Assembly (NCBI GenBank): GCA_019353055.1
Contig: JABAHL010000002.1
Span: 248,001 to 312,000 of the forward strand
From: Faucicola osloensis_C
GTDB lineage: Bacteria > Pseudomonadota > Gammaproteobacteria > Pseudomonadales > Moraxellaceae
Length of the DNA stretch: 64,000 nucleotides
Direction of reading: 5' to 3'
Shown: positions 17,947-26,470 of the stretch, one piece after another
Position numbering within the stretch: position 1 is the first letter of the stretch
How the letters are laid out: the number at the start of each line of letters is the position of its first letter
Notes under the pieces: generated by a model
Database searches by the model: none
Told to the model about the DNA's origin: nothing
Seen by the model: only the letters and a program-made list of their open reading frames with translations
Position numbers and translations under genes: made by a program

Positions 17947-18645
17947 TTATTTGCTACTTAACGCTTCAAGCAGCTGTTTTAATTCCCCTAATTTACCATG
18001 AAAAAAGTGCCCTGTATCGTCAATGATGTGCGTTTGAATACCAAAGTTTTCCCCAAATTGTTGTAGCGAGCTTGGCGCAATCACTTCATCATTCGCGCCA
18101 TAAATCATAAAGGTTTGCGCGGTGGGCAGTAGCAAATCTGAGGTGTCGTTTTTTTCGATAGAAGGGGCAATGAGTGCCAAATCCGTGATGTCAAAATCAT
18201 CGACGCCCAAAAATGCGCCTTGTTCATTGACAAGCTGGGCAAGCTTGGCGGCGACAAATCCACCAAACGAAAATCCGCCAATCCATAGCTTGCGTGCCTC
18301 GGTTTGGCTATGAATCCATTGCAGCACGGTTAACGCGTCTTCGATTTCACCTGTCACATTGCCATACTCGCCCGTTGACTGTCCCACACCGCGAAAATTA
18401 AAGCGTACCACGTGCATGTTTTGGTCGCGGGCAAAACGATACATGGTGGTCACCACTTTATTCATCATCGTGCCTTCTTGCAATGGATTGGGGTGACAAA
18501 GAATGGCAACACGCTCAACTGACGCGGCGTTTGGGTTGGCAACGCCCCCCGTTGAGTCAGCTTGCCAAAGCGCGTCAACTTCAAGCTTGCCGCAAGGGGC
18601 ATCTATTAATTGCGAATGGGTTAATGAATGGGCAGGTGAGCGCAT
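17947..18645 (-). CDS. Alpha/beta hydrolase (COG2945-like)
   Basis: Small cytosolic alpha/beta-hydrolase with unknown substrate. The nucleophile elbow is GGFSFGG (Ser). The acid is in YGANDEVIAP (Asp) and the catalytic His in DDTGHFFHG. HPNPLQEGTMMN and RFNFRGVGQSTGEYGN are characteristic of the COG2945 group. At 232 aa it is of normal length. It has a good AGGA site before the ATG at 18643-18645 and is divergent from the lipoprotein gene to its right. Confidence 0.85.
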   Translation of the reverse strand: MRSPAHSLTHSQLIDAPCGKLEVDALWQADSTGGVANPNAASVERVAILCHPNPLQEGTMMNKVVTTMYRFARDQNMHVVRFNFRGVGQSTGEYGNVTGEIEDALTVLQWIHSQTEARKLWIGGFSFGGFVAAKLAQLVNEQGAFLGVDDFDITDLALIAPSIEKNDTSDLLLPTAQTFMIYGANDEVIAPSSLQQFGENFGIQTHIIDDTGHFFHGKLGELKQLLEALSSK

Positions 18646-18914
18646 AATCGTCCTAATCTAAGCAAAAAACGTTAAAAAAACCACCCATCATGCTAACCAA
18701 TTTCACCCAAAATAGCTAGGTTGAAAATCAACAAACCAGCCAATTGTTGCGCGGATTTTATGATTTGTAAGACCACTTGCGGCGGCTCACTTTTTACCAC
18801 ACACTAATACAAGCAATCAACCAAATTCTATTATTGACATGGTGAGGTTGCCTGTATTGTTGATAATTGATGAAAACTTTAACACCGCTATTGAAAAGGG
18901 ACAGCCTGCAGATC

Positions 18915-19307
18915 ATGAAATCATCTCTCAAACCGTCTTTATTAAACATCACCCCATTAAAAATTACAACTATCGCGCTATTAGCAGCAATGAGCTTATC
19001 TGCTTGTCAAAGCACACCCACTAATTTACCCGTGATACAGCGCGCAAACAACACCCTAGAAACCACTGGGTTAGGCAAAAGCAAAAATAGCGCCAAATTA
19101 AATGCGTTACATATCGCAACCGAGCAGTGCCGCGGAAAATCGCCCATCGTGTTGACCGATAGCTATCAGTATAATGGTGTGTTGGATGAAAACATGGGAC
19201 GCGCGGCTGACCAAGCCATAGGCATGATTGGCAGTGTGTTTGGCAGCAAAAAAACCCTTGCCCGAGATGATGATTACGAATATACCATGACGTTTAGATG
19301 CCCGTAA
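18915..19307 (+). CDS. Small lipoprotein of unknown function
   Basis: Family not recognised. A lipoprotein signal peptide ends at lipobox LSAC (LAAMSLSACQS). The mature part has NTLETTGLGKSKNSAKLNAL, a conserved-looking acidic centre and a C-terminal DDDYEYTMTFRCP. Two further cysteines (EQCRG and FRCP) may form a disulfide. The start is uncertain: the ATG at 18915 gives a plausible 31-residue signal, while ATG at 18870 in the same frame gives a longer leader. Neither has an ideal ribosome-binding site. Confidence 0.68.
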   Translation: MKSSLKPSLLNITPLKITTIALLAAMSLSACQSTPTNLPVIQRANNTLETTGLGKSKNSAKLNALHIATEQCRGKSPIVLTDSYQYNGVLDENMGRAADQAIGMIGSVFGSKKTLARDDDYEYTMTFRCP

Positions 19308-19393
19308 TTTATACCTAAGCCTTTATATAAGCAAAGAAGTACAAGTAAAAAGCCCAAATGTAAAAAGGACAGCGGTAACAACAGCACAGACAT

Positions 19394-19425
19394 AAAAAAG
19401 GTTAGGAGAGCTCCTAACCTTTTTT
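19394..19425. terminator. Bidirectional rho-independent terminator
   Basis: A perfect inverted repeat of 15-nt arms (AAAAAAGGTTAGGAG and its complement) is flanked by A6 and T6. It lies between the converging lipoprotein gene and the 163-aa hypothetical gene, so it serves both. Confidence 0.85.
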
Positions 19426-19434
19426 GTTTTTGTG

Positions 19435-19926
19435 TCACTGACGATTTAACAAATGCTGATTGAGCTGTGCAATCACCGCTTTATCCCCTAACTGATTGAT
19501 ACTGTCACGAATTTTTGGAATCGGCTCGGCAGCAATCGGCTGACTATCAAATAGCTTTAACAGCCGCAGTTGTAATGCTGGCTCACCTTGCTCAATGACA
19601 ATATCTACGAGTGTAGGCACATCAAAGGGCAAATCCGAAGTTGACTGTGCCATTGCCACCGCATGATAAGCGCCATGTGGGTCTTGGTCGGTTACGATAC
19701 GGGTATTTACGGCTCTATAAGCTTTTTCTGAGGTACCGCCTAAGACATTGATTTTGTGTAAACAGTTAAGCGCAGAATTATCTTGTAATTGTGCAATCGC
19801 AATGATGTCTTCAGCTTGCTCTTGCAAATAGGCGCGTTTTTGTGCCAGTGCCTCTAATTGCTGCTCAGTCAGTGGCGCATCGCTTTCGGCTTTTTTTAAG
19901 TTGGCATTAAATTGAATTTCTGACAT
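19435..19926 (-). CDS. Conserved-looking hypothetical protein
   Basis: No family recognised. The 163-aa protein is soluble and Gln/Leu/Ala-rich, with predicted helices throughout (LTEQQLEALAQKRAYLQEQA, ALQLRLLKLFDSQP). It has no signal peptide or membrane segment. Repeated helical pairs hint at a HEAT-like or armadillo-like character, but this is weak. It has a strong AAGGGGAT ribosome-binding site, and codon use resembles its neighbours, so it is very likely a real gene. Confidence 0.75.
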   Translation of the reverse strand: MSEIQFNANLKKAESDAPLTEQQLEALAQKRAYLQEQAEDIIAIAQLQDNSALNCLHKINVLGGTSEKAYRAVNTRIVTDQDPHGAYHAVAMAQSTSDLPFDVPTLVDIVIEQGEPALQLRLLKLFDSQPIAAEPIPKIRDSINQLGDKAVIAQLNQHLLNRQ

Positions 19927-20071
19927 GGCTATCCCCTTGTTTATGTGGTTATTAGATAAGGGTTTTTTTTATAAAATCAAATCCACTGGTTAGACGAGCG
20001 CATTTTAATGACAATCAAGCTATTTAATCACAATCCAGTTATAATCAATCAAAATCACAAAAGGGCGTGCT

Positions 20072-20497
20072 ATGTTAGTGTTAATACTAAATCCTGACCA
20101 TATCAGTGTAAGGTTGCAAGATAACCTATGGGATATTGGGCTTACGTTAAACGTAATTGCACAGACATTGCACGCATTGCCACCCACCGAATTGGCATGG
20201 GAAACGGCAATTATGCGCATAGAAGATGCTATTTCACCGCTAAAACCCAGCTTGCCCAAAGATGAGTTATTAAAGGTGATAGGGGTAGAGGATTTACGCT
20301 TGCTAGCGTTTGAGCAAGATGACAATGGCGGCTATATTCGCGCTGAGATGCTAGAAAAAGCTTTTGCAGTGCTGGCGGGCTATCGCTCGCTGCAAGATTT
20401 GCCAGCTATGCCCAATGACCTAGCGTTTTATGCCAAGGTATTGCTACTACGAGAATGGGTACACCATTTGGATTTTGATAAGCTTTATTTGGGTTAA
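20072..20497 (+). CDS. Hypothetical protein, 141 aa
   Basis: No family recognised. A cytosolic, leucine-rich, mainly helical protein with an acidic middle (EDLRLLAFEQDDNGGYIRAE) and a C-terminal WVHHLDFDKLYLG. There is no signal peptide. The ATG at 20072 follows AAGGGCG at good spacing. It is divergent from the 163-aa hypothetical gene and convergent with ppc across a terminator. Base composition is like its neighbours. Confidence 0.72.
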   Translation: MLVLILNPDHISVRLQDNLWDIGLTLNVIAQTLHALPPTELAWETAIMRIEDAISPLKPSLPKDELLKVIGVEDLRLLAFEQDDNGGYIRAEMLEKAFAVLAGYRSLQDLPAMPNDLAFYAKVLLLREWVHHLDFDKLYLG

Positions 20498-20523
20498 TTG
20501 TAATAAACAAAAAAACTGTCAAT

Positions 20524-20558
20524 AAAAAAATCGCCAGTACATAACTAGCGATTTTTTT
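20524..20558. terminator. Bidirectional terminator between hypothetical gene and ppc
   Basis: The 11-nt arms AAAAAAATCGC and GCGATTTTTTT have a 13-nt loop. The A/T runs on both sides suit termination of the plus-strand hypothetical gene and the minus-strand ppc. Confidence 0.8.
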
Positions 20559-20591
20559 AAATAGGTAATTTAAGACTGTTTTGAACACTGA

Positions 20592-23420
20592 CTAACCGGT
20601 ATTTCTTAAGCCTTGGGCAATACCATTGATAGTTAAATGAACCAAGTTAAGCACTGCGGTATAAGACGCTTCATTATCACTAGTCGCTTCATCAGTCGTC
20701 GCTTCACGAAGTTGTTTTAATAAAGCGACTTGCAACCAGTTCAACGCATTCAAATACGGCAGGCGTAGCGCAAGTGAGCGTGCCAATGTACGGTTGTCAT
20801 CCAGTAGCGTTTCTTTATTGGTCAGTGTCAGCAAGGCTTTAAGGCTGCGGTGATATTCTGCAGTAATGAGTGCAAAAATAGCGCTGGCTTCAGTGGCGTC
20901 GTTGGCGAGCTCAACATAGGCTTGGGCGATTTCGATATCGGTTTTTGCCATCACCTGTGCCATATTTGATAACATGGCTTGCATAAAGGCGCTGTGTTGG
21001 GCGTTGTGTTGCAGTTTTGCTAAGTTGTCTGGGTTATCTGTAATCAGTTTTTCGACTGCGGTGCCAAAGCCATACCACGCTGGCAGCATCAAGCGATTTT
21101 GCATCCAAGAAAATACCCAAGGAATCGCGCGCAAATCTTGAATACGCGCCAAAGACTTGCGGCTAGCAGGACGTGAGCCAATATTTAAACTGGCAATTTC
21201 TTTGACCAAACTTGTCTGCAAGAAATAGTCAATAAAATACGGCTGAGTGATAAGCGCGCGATAGCAATTAAAGGCTTCATGCGATAATTGATTCATTAAG
21301 TCGCTATCAGGGCTTTCGCTATGGCTTGGCAATAGGCTCGCTTTGAGCGTTGCGGCAATCAGCGTCTCAAGGTTGCGTTCCGCGTTGCCCGCATCGGCAT
21401 ATTTTGCGGTAATAACTTCCCCTTGCTCGGTAATACGGATTTGACCATCCACTGAGCCTTCTGGTTGTGCCAAAATCGCTTCAAATGACGGACCGCCCCC
21501 ACGACCTACGCTACCGCCACGACCGTGGAATAAACGCAGTTGAATGGCATATTTTTCTGCCATTTCCACCAGCTGAATTTCAGCTTGGTATAGCGACCAT
21601 TGACTGGTGACATAACCGCCATCTTTGTTACTGTCTGAATAACCGAGCATAATCTCTTGCAGATTGTCACGACTGGCTAGCACCGATTTGTACCAAGGTT
21701 TATCGAGTAACTCACTCATGATGCGGGTACTATTTTGCAGCGCCTCAATGGTTTCAAACAAGGGCACGATATTGATACGGCTCATAGGTACGCCATCTTT
21801 GACCAATAATAGCCCTGATTCTTTCAATAATAACGCCAATGCCAGCAAATCGCTTACTTGTTCTGCATTGGAGATAATGCTTTGGGTAATCGCTTTGTCA
21901 CCAAAGCGATTTTTGATATCGGCTGCGGCCTGAAAAATCTCTAGCTCACGCTGGGTTTGTGGCTCATAAGTGATATAGGGGTTGTATAAAGGGCGCGCAG
22001 TTGCCAATTCACGTAGCAGCACACGTTGACGCGCGGACTCAGATAAAGAAAGATAATCTTCTAAATCGGCATGTTTGAACAAATCATGGACCGTTTCGGC
22101 ATGAATCCCTGAAAACTGGCGCAAGTCCAATGGCATTAAATAAAAACCAAATACTTCCACCGCGCGGATGATATCGGTGAGTCGTTCGTTAGCCAGTAAC
22201 TCACTGCCATGATCCACCAATGACTGATAAACAACGTACAAATCATCTAAAAACTCGTCACAATCAGCGTAGGGCTCACTAAGTCCAAAGCGACAACCGT
22301 AAGACAAATCAAACGTATGCGAGGTAGCGACTAAACGTGACGAGATAAACCCAATGGCGCGGCGATAAGGCTCTTCTTCTCTAGAGATATTATCTTCTTT
22401 GGATTGCTCGGAGAGTGCCAGTACCGCATCACTCACGTTGACATGGCGGATAGACAGCGGCAACTCTTGGTATAGCTTGCCCAGTTGGTCACGATAAAAG
22501 TAAAACACCGTCGCCGCTTGGCGTTTGAACGCATAGCGAAGGGTATCGGCTGACACGAATGGATTGCCGTCACGGTCGCCACCAATCCAACCACCGATAT
22601 TAAGTAAGTTTGGCATGTCAGTGTCGGGGAAACGCTCTTTTAACTGATAATCTAATTTGCGATACAAACTTGGCAAGGCTTCAAAAAAACTTAAATCGAA
22701 ATAGGCAATGCCATTGTCAATTTCATCTTTGACAGTAATTTTAAAATGGCGGGTTTCATTGGTTTGCCACTGCGACAATAACGTGGCTTCTAGTTGCTGC
22801 TCGATACGATGACGTTGGTAGCCAATCGCGGTGTGGTATTGCTCAAGTAAGGCACGGATTTGACGGCGCAGTGATAAAATCGTTTGACGCTGCACTTCGG
22901 TCGGATGCGCGGTCAATACCGCACTGATAAAGGTATCATCAAGCTGTGCTTGCAATTCATCGCTGTTAATCCCTTGGGCTTTTAATTCATCAATCACATG
23001 GGCAAAACTACTTTTTGAGGCAGATTCGTCTTGTTCGTGGGCGAGACGGCGGCGCTCATGGTGCATGTCTTCGGCGATGTTAAACACTTGCGCAAATAAG
23101 CCACAAGCCCGAATGAGGTTCTTGCGCTGTTGATGGTTGAGCGTTGGCAAAATGGCTTGAATAGTCTGCTGGGGGTCTTCGCCATTTAACAGTTTATTAA
23201 TGGTTTGTTTGACCGGTTCTGAGGTTTGCTGCTCAACGACCGTTATCAGCACGCGGCTAAGTAACTGGGTGTCCGCTAGCAAAGGAGAGTCTTTATCATT
23301 GTCGATAAGCTCAACAAGTGCCGTATTTGACGGATGCGAGTTTAACGCGTCTAGGCCTAAAACGTGAGGCGGCGCAAGGCTTTTTTCATTTTCAGCTAGG
23401 CTGGCGTTGGTCTGGCTCAT
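20592..23420 (-). CDS. ppc: Phosphoenolpyruvate carboxylase
   Basis: Anaplerotic enzyme that forms oxaloacetate from phosphoenolpyruvate and bicarbonate. Full length (942 aa; E. coli 883). Conserved blocks visible: TAHPTEVQRQTIL (catalytic His), GGWIGGDRDGNPFV, FHGRGGSVGRGGGP (catalytic glycine-rich loop), ITEQGEVITAKYAD and the invariant C-terminal NTG. The N-terminus has about 50 variable residues. The ATG at 23418-23420 follows AAGGGAAT. It is divergent from prpE, with 307 bp between them. Confidence 0.97.
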   Translation of the reverse strand: MSQTNASLAENEKSLAPPHVLGLDALNSHPSNTALVELIDNDKDSPLLADTQLLSRVLITVVEQQTSEPVKQTINKLLNGEDPQQTIQAILPTLNHQQRKNLIRACGLFAQVFNIAEDMHHERRRLAHEQDESASKSSFAHVIDELKAQGINSDELQAQLDDTFISAVLTAHPTEVQRQTILSLRRQIRALLEQYHTAIGYQRHRIEQQLEATLLSQWQTNETRHFKITVKDEIDNGIAYFDLSFFEALPSLYRKLDYQLKERFPDTDMPNLLNIGGWIGGDRDGNPFVSADTLRYAFKRQAATVFYFYRDQLGKLYQELPLSIRHVNVSDAVLALSEQSKEDNISREEEPYRRAIGFISSRLVATSHTFDLSYGCRFGLSEPYADCDEFLDDLYVVYQSLVDHGSELLANERLTDIIRAVEVFGFYLMPLDLRQFSGIHAETVHDLFKHADLEDYLSLSESARQRVLLRELATARPLYNPYITYEPQTQRELEIFQAAADIKNRFGDKAITQSIISNAEQVSDLLALALLLKESGLLLVKDGVPMSRINIVPLFETIEALQNSTRIMSELLDKPWYKSVLASRDNLQEIMLGYSDSNKDGGYVTSQWSLYQAEIQLVEMAEKYAIQLRLFHGRGGSVGRGGGPSFEAILAQPEGSVDGQIRITEQGEVITAKYADAGNAERNLETLIAATLKASLLPSHSESPDSDLMNQLSHEAFNCYRALITQPYFIDYFLQTSLVKEIASLNIGSRPASRKSLARIQDLRAIPWVFSWMQNRLMLPAWYGFGTAVEKLITDNPDNLAKLQHNAQHSAFMQAMLSNMAQVMAKTDIEIAQAYVELANDATEASAIFALITAEYHRSLKALLTLTNKETLLDDNRTLARSLALRLPYLNALNWLQVALLKQLREATTDEATSDNEASYTAVLNLVHLTINGIAQGLRNTG

Positions 23421-23554
23421 AACTATTCCCTTATTTGCTTTAGTCTAAAAAGTGTAACAGGACAATTATGTTAGCACAAACTATTATCACCATAAGAAAT
23501 ACTCATCGTTAAAAATTCGAAATATAAACAGCGTTAAAATTATTTTGGCAAGGC

Positions 23555-23583
23555 TTGACGTTAGCGAGCCTATTTGATATATT
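23555..23583 (+). promoter_or_regulatory. Sigma-70-type promoter of prpE
   Basis: TTGACG (23555-23560), a 17-bp spacer, then TATATT (23578-23583): each box differs from consensus at one position and the spacing is ideal. Transcription would start near 23590, about 138 nt before the prpE ATG. The rest of the 307-bp ppc-prpE spacer shows no gene. Confidence 0.7.
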
Positions 23584-23590
23584 CAAAAAC

Positions 23591-23605
23591 GATACAAAAC
23601 GTATC
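23591..23605. promoter_or_regulatory. Palindromic operator candidate at the prpE transcription start
   Basis: Perfect inverted repeat GATAC-AAAAC-GTATC lying exactly at the expected +1 of the promoter ending at 23583. A repressor bound here would block initiation. The binding protein is unknown; the nearby PAS-LuxR regulator or the IclR-type regulator are only guesses. Confidence 0.5.
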
Positions 23606-23727
23606 ATTTGAATTTATGAAGTGGATTCAAGGAATGAATTCAAGCAATGAGATGTTTTGCCAACCTCTGAAAACCAAACCTGCAAGCGACTTTCACCATC
23701 CGTTAAGATTCTAGCTAAGGACAGCCA

Positions 23728-25710
23728 ATGAATTTCTCTGACTTATACAATCAATCCATCAACGACAAACAAGCCTTCTGGGGCGAGCAAGCCAAGCGAA
23801 TCTATTGGCATCAACAACCTACCCAAATTTTAGATGATAGTAAGCTGCCCTTTGCCAAATGGTTTGTCGGTGGGGAAACCAATTTGTGTTACAACATGGT
23901 CGACCGCCACCTTGAAAACCGGGCAGAGCAAGATGCCTTTGTATGGGTCTCTACCGAAATCAATGCTGAAATGATTGATAATTACCCCAATATTCAGAAA
24001 GCTTTTAAGGCACTCGGCAACCCTGTTGAACTGTATACCGACTATGCCAAACGCCGTTTAACTTACAACGATTTATACAAAGAAGTGAACTATTTTGCCG
24101 ATGTGCTAAAACGTCATGGCATCGACAAAGGCGACCGTGTTGTCATCTATATGCCGATGATTTTGGAAGCGGCGTATGCCATGCTCGCCTGTGTGCGTAT
24201 CGGAGCGATTCATTCGGTGGTATTTGGCGGATTTGCCTCGCATAACCTTGCCGTACGGATGGATGATGCCGAAGCCAAAATGGTGATTACGGTCGATGCA
24301 GGGCTACGCGGTGGCAAGCTCATTAATTATAAAAACTTGGTCAATAAAGCAGTCGAAGAAGCCAAAGTCAACACCAAGGTGCTGGTGATTGACCGTGGCA
24401 TTATGCCATATACAGCAGAGCCACAAGACATCGACTATGCCACCGAGCGGGCGATAAGTGTCGACAACAATACCAAAGTCGATTGTGTTTGGTTAGAGTC
24501 CAATGCGCCATCGTATCTACTATATACCTCGGGCACGACAGGCACACCCAAAGGCGTGCAACGCGACACAGGCGGTCATGCAGTAGCCCTTGCCACCGCG
24601 ATGGATTTTGTCTATAACGGTAAAGCGGGCGAGACGTTTTGGGCGATTTCGGATATCGGTTGGGCAGTAGGTCACTCGTTTAGCATCTATGCCCCTTTAC
24701 TGGCAGGCATGACCAGTATCATATATGAAGGCTTGCCAACCACGCCAAACCCAGGTATTTGGTGGCGAATCGTCGAAGCCAATAAAGTCAATATTTTGTT
24801 CACCGCACCGACAGGCGTACGGATGCTGCGCAAACAAGACGAGATGTGGATGAGCCGTCACGATATCTCAAGCCTAAAATCATTCTTCTTGGCAGGTGAG
24901 CCACTCGATGAGCCAACGGCCCAGTGGCTAACAGGTCACATGGGTGTGCCAATCATTGACCACTATTGGCAAACTGAGACAGGCTGGCCGATCCTAAGCC
25001 ATGCCCCAAAATTTGCAGACAATCCCGACCACAAGCCACACAAACAAGGCACACCCGGCTATCCGATGTTTGGATTTGACGCCAAAGTCATCAATGAAAC
25101 CACAGGCGAACCTTGCCAGGCCAATGAAAAAGGCATGCTGATGTTGGCCGCACCTTTACCACCTGGGTGTTTGACCACCGTTTGGCGAAATGACGAGCGT
25201 TTTATCAATGGCTATTTTTCACTACTTGATGGCAAACAATACGCAACATCAGACTATGCGGTGATGGATGAATACGGCTACTACTATATTCTAGGGCGAA
25301 CCGATGATGTCATCAATGTGGCAGGTCACCGTTTGGGTACCAAGGAAATCGAGGAGGCCATCGGTCATCACCCCGAAGTCGCCGAATCAGCGGTGGTTGG
25401 CATCCATGATGAGCTTAAAGGTGAGCTACCCATTGCCTTTTGTATTCTAAAAAATCATGACTTAGTAGCAGAAACCGAAAACCGTTTCCGCATTGAGCAG
25501 CAAATCGTGGGTGAAGTCGCAAGACAGTTGGGCGCCCTTGCTAAACCTGCGGCTATTTATTTTCCCAAAGCTTTACCCAAAACCCGCTCAGGCAAAATCT
25601 TACGCCGCTCTATTAAGGCACTGGCGGAAGGCAAAGAAACAGGCGACATGAGTACCCTTGATGACCCAACTGCGATTGAGGCGGTCAGACAAGCGATGGC
25701 GGATTATTAA
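23728..25710 (+). CDS. prpE: Propionate-CoA ligase PrpE
   Basis: AMP-forming acyl-CoA synthetase that activates propionate (and probably other short acids) to the CoA thioester. The P-loop YTSGTTGTPKGVQRDTGG is near residue 265; the QRDTGG continuation favours PrpE over acetyl-CoA synthetase. Other blocks are SDIGWAVGHSFSIYAPLLAG, AGEPLDEPT, YWQTETGWP, GRTDDVINVAGHRLGT and the C-terminal PKTRSGKILRR, whose Lys is the usual acetylation and catalytic site. 660 aa, full length. The AAGGA site is good. It heads the catabolic block that yields propionyl-CoA. Confidence 0.9.
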   Translation: MNFSDLYNQSINDKQAFWGEQAKRIYWHQQPTQILDDSKLPFAKWFVGGETNLCYNMVDRHLENRAEQDAFVWVSTEINAEMIDNYPNIQKAFKALGNPVELYTDYAKRRLTYNDLYKEVNYFADVLKRHGIDKGDRVVIYMPMILEAAYAMLACVRIGAIHSVVFGGFASHNLAVRMDDAEAKMVITVDAGLRGGKLINYKNLVNKAVEEAKVNTKVLVIDRGIMPYTAEPQDIDYATERAISVDNNTKVDCVWLESNAPSYLLYTSGTTGTPKGVQRDTGGHAVALATAMDFVYNGKAGETFWAISDIGWAVGHSFSIYAPLLAGMTSIIYEGLPTTPNPGIWWRIVEANKVNILFTAPTGVRMLRKQDEMWMSRHDISSLKSFFLAGEPLDEPTAQWLTGHMGVPIIDHYWQTETGWPILSHAPKFADNPDHKPHKQGTPGYPMFGFDAKVINETTGEPCQANEKGMLMLAAPLPPGCLTTVWRNDERFINGYFSLLDGKQYATSDYAVMDEYGYYYILGRTDDVINVAGHRLGTKEIEEAIGHHPEVAESAVVGIHDELKGELPIAFCILKNHDLVAETENRFRIEQQIVGEVARQLGALAKPAAIYFPKALPKTRSGKILRRSIKALAEGKETGDMSTLDDPTAIEAVRQAMADY

Positions 25711-25717
25711 TGGCAAT

Positions 25718-25747
25718 CAATAAGTTGTCAGGCAATAAGTTGTCAGG
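25718..25747. repeat. 15-bp perfect tandem duplication
   Basis: CAATAAGTTGTCAGG occurs twice head to tail (25718-25732 and 25733-25747), just after the prpE stop and before the regulator's ribosome-binding site. Confidence 0.9.
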
Positions 25748-25771
25748 GCTTAAAAATCAGGGGTGATTGTT

Positions 25772-26365
25772 ATGGAAAATTATGCCTTACTGGCTTTTAG
25801 GCATGCGCCCACGCCGATAGTGGTATTAAGCTATCGGCGTATCAAAGCGCTCAACGATGCCTTTGCCAATTTGTTTGGTTATGCGCACGATGAGCTACTC
25901 AATCAATCGATGCAAAAATTGTTTCCCAGTGTCGAAGATTTTGAAAAAATTGGCAAAGAGGCATTAACAGGTTTGGGATTACAGACCAATCTGTATTACT
26001 GTGATGAGCGCTTTATGCGTCACAAAACAGGGGAGATATTTTGGGCAACCACACACGGACGCACTTTAACCCCAGATGACCCGTTCAAACTGGCAATTTG
26101 GCATTTTGAAAAAAAACCGCAAGTACTGTCCGAATCCCAGCTCACCGCACGTGAAGCCCAAATTGCGCAATTTGTGGTCAATGGCTATACCTGTAAAGAG
26201 ATTGGTAAGTCACTTGGTTTATCCCCCAGAACCATTGAAGTGCATAAAGCCAACTTAATGAAAAAACTGGGCGCTCGCAGCAAAGGTGAGCTAGCCTCAA
26301 AAATTATTGTCATTAATCCTATGACGGCCGCCCAGCAAACTACTCTAGAAAAAATACTTAAGTAA
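25772..26365 (+). CDS. PAS domain-containing LuxR family transcriptional regulator
   Basis: Probable one-component regulator. The N-terminal PAS-like domain (about residues 5-115; IVVLSYRRIKALNDAFANLF, HKTGEIFWATTHGRTL) would sense a ligand. The C-terminal LuxR/GerE helix-turn-helix (about 130-185) shows LTAREAQIAQFVVNGYTCKE and GLSPRTIEVHKANLMKKLGA. No receiver domain is present. The ATG at 25772 follows AGGGGTGA; an in-frame GTG at 25763 is less likely. It lies 61 nt downstream of prpE and 105 nt upstream of mmsA, so it plausibly controls one or both; this is inference. Confidence 0.85.
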   Translation: MENYALLAFRHAPTPIVVLSYRRIKALNDAFANLFGYAHDELLNQSMQKLFPSVEDFEKIGKEALTGLGLQTNLYYCDERFMRHKTGEIFWATTHGRTLTPDDPFKLAIWHFEKKPQVLSESQLTAREAQIAQFVVNGYTCKEIGKSLGLSPRTIEVHKANLMKKLGARSKGELASKIIVINPMTAAQQTTLEKILK

Positions 26366-26470
26366 TTAAGTATTATTGACAGTACCCCCCAACTCATTCA
26401 CACTGTTTTGCAACGCGTTAACGCTATCAAACGCCATACACCCAACACCGTAAAAACAAGGATTGTTACG

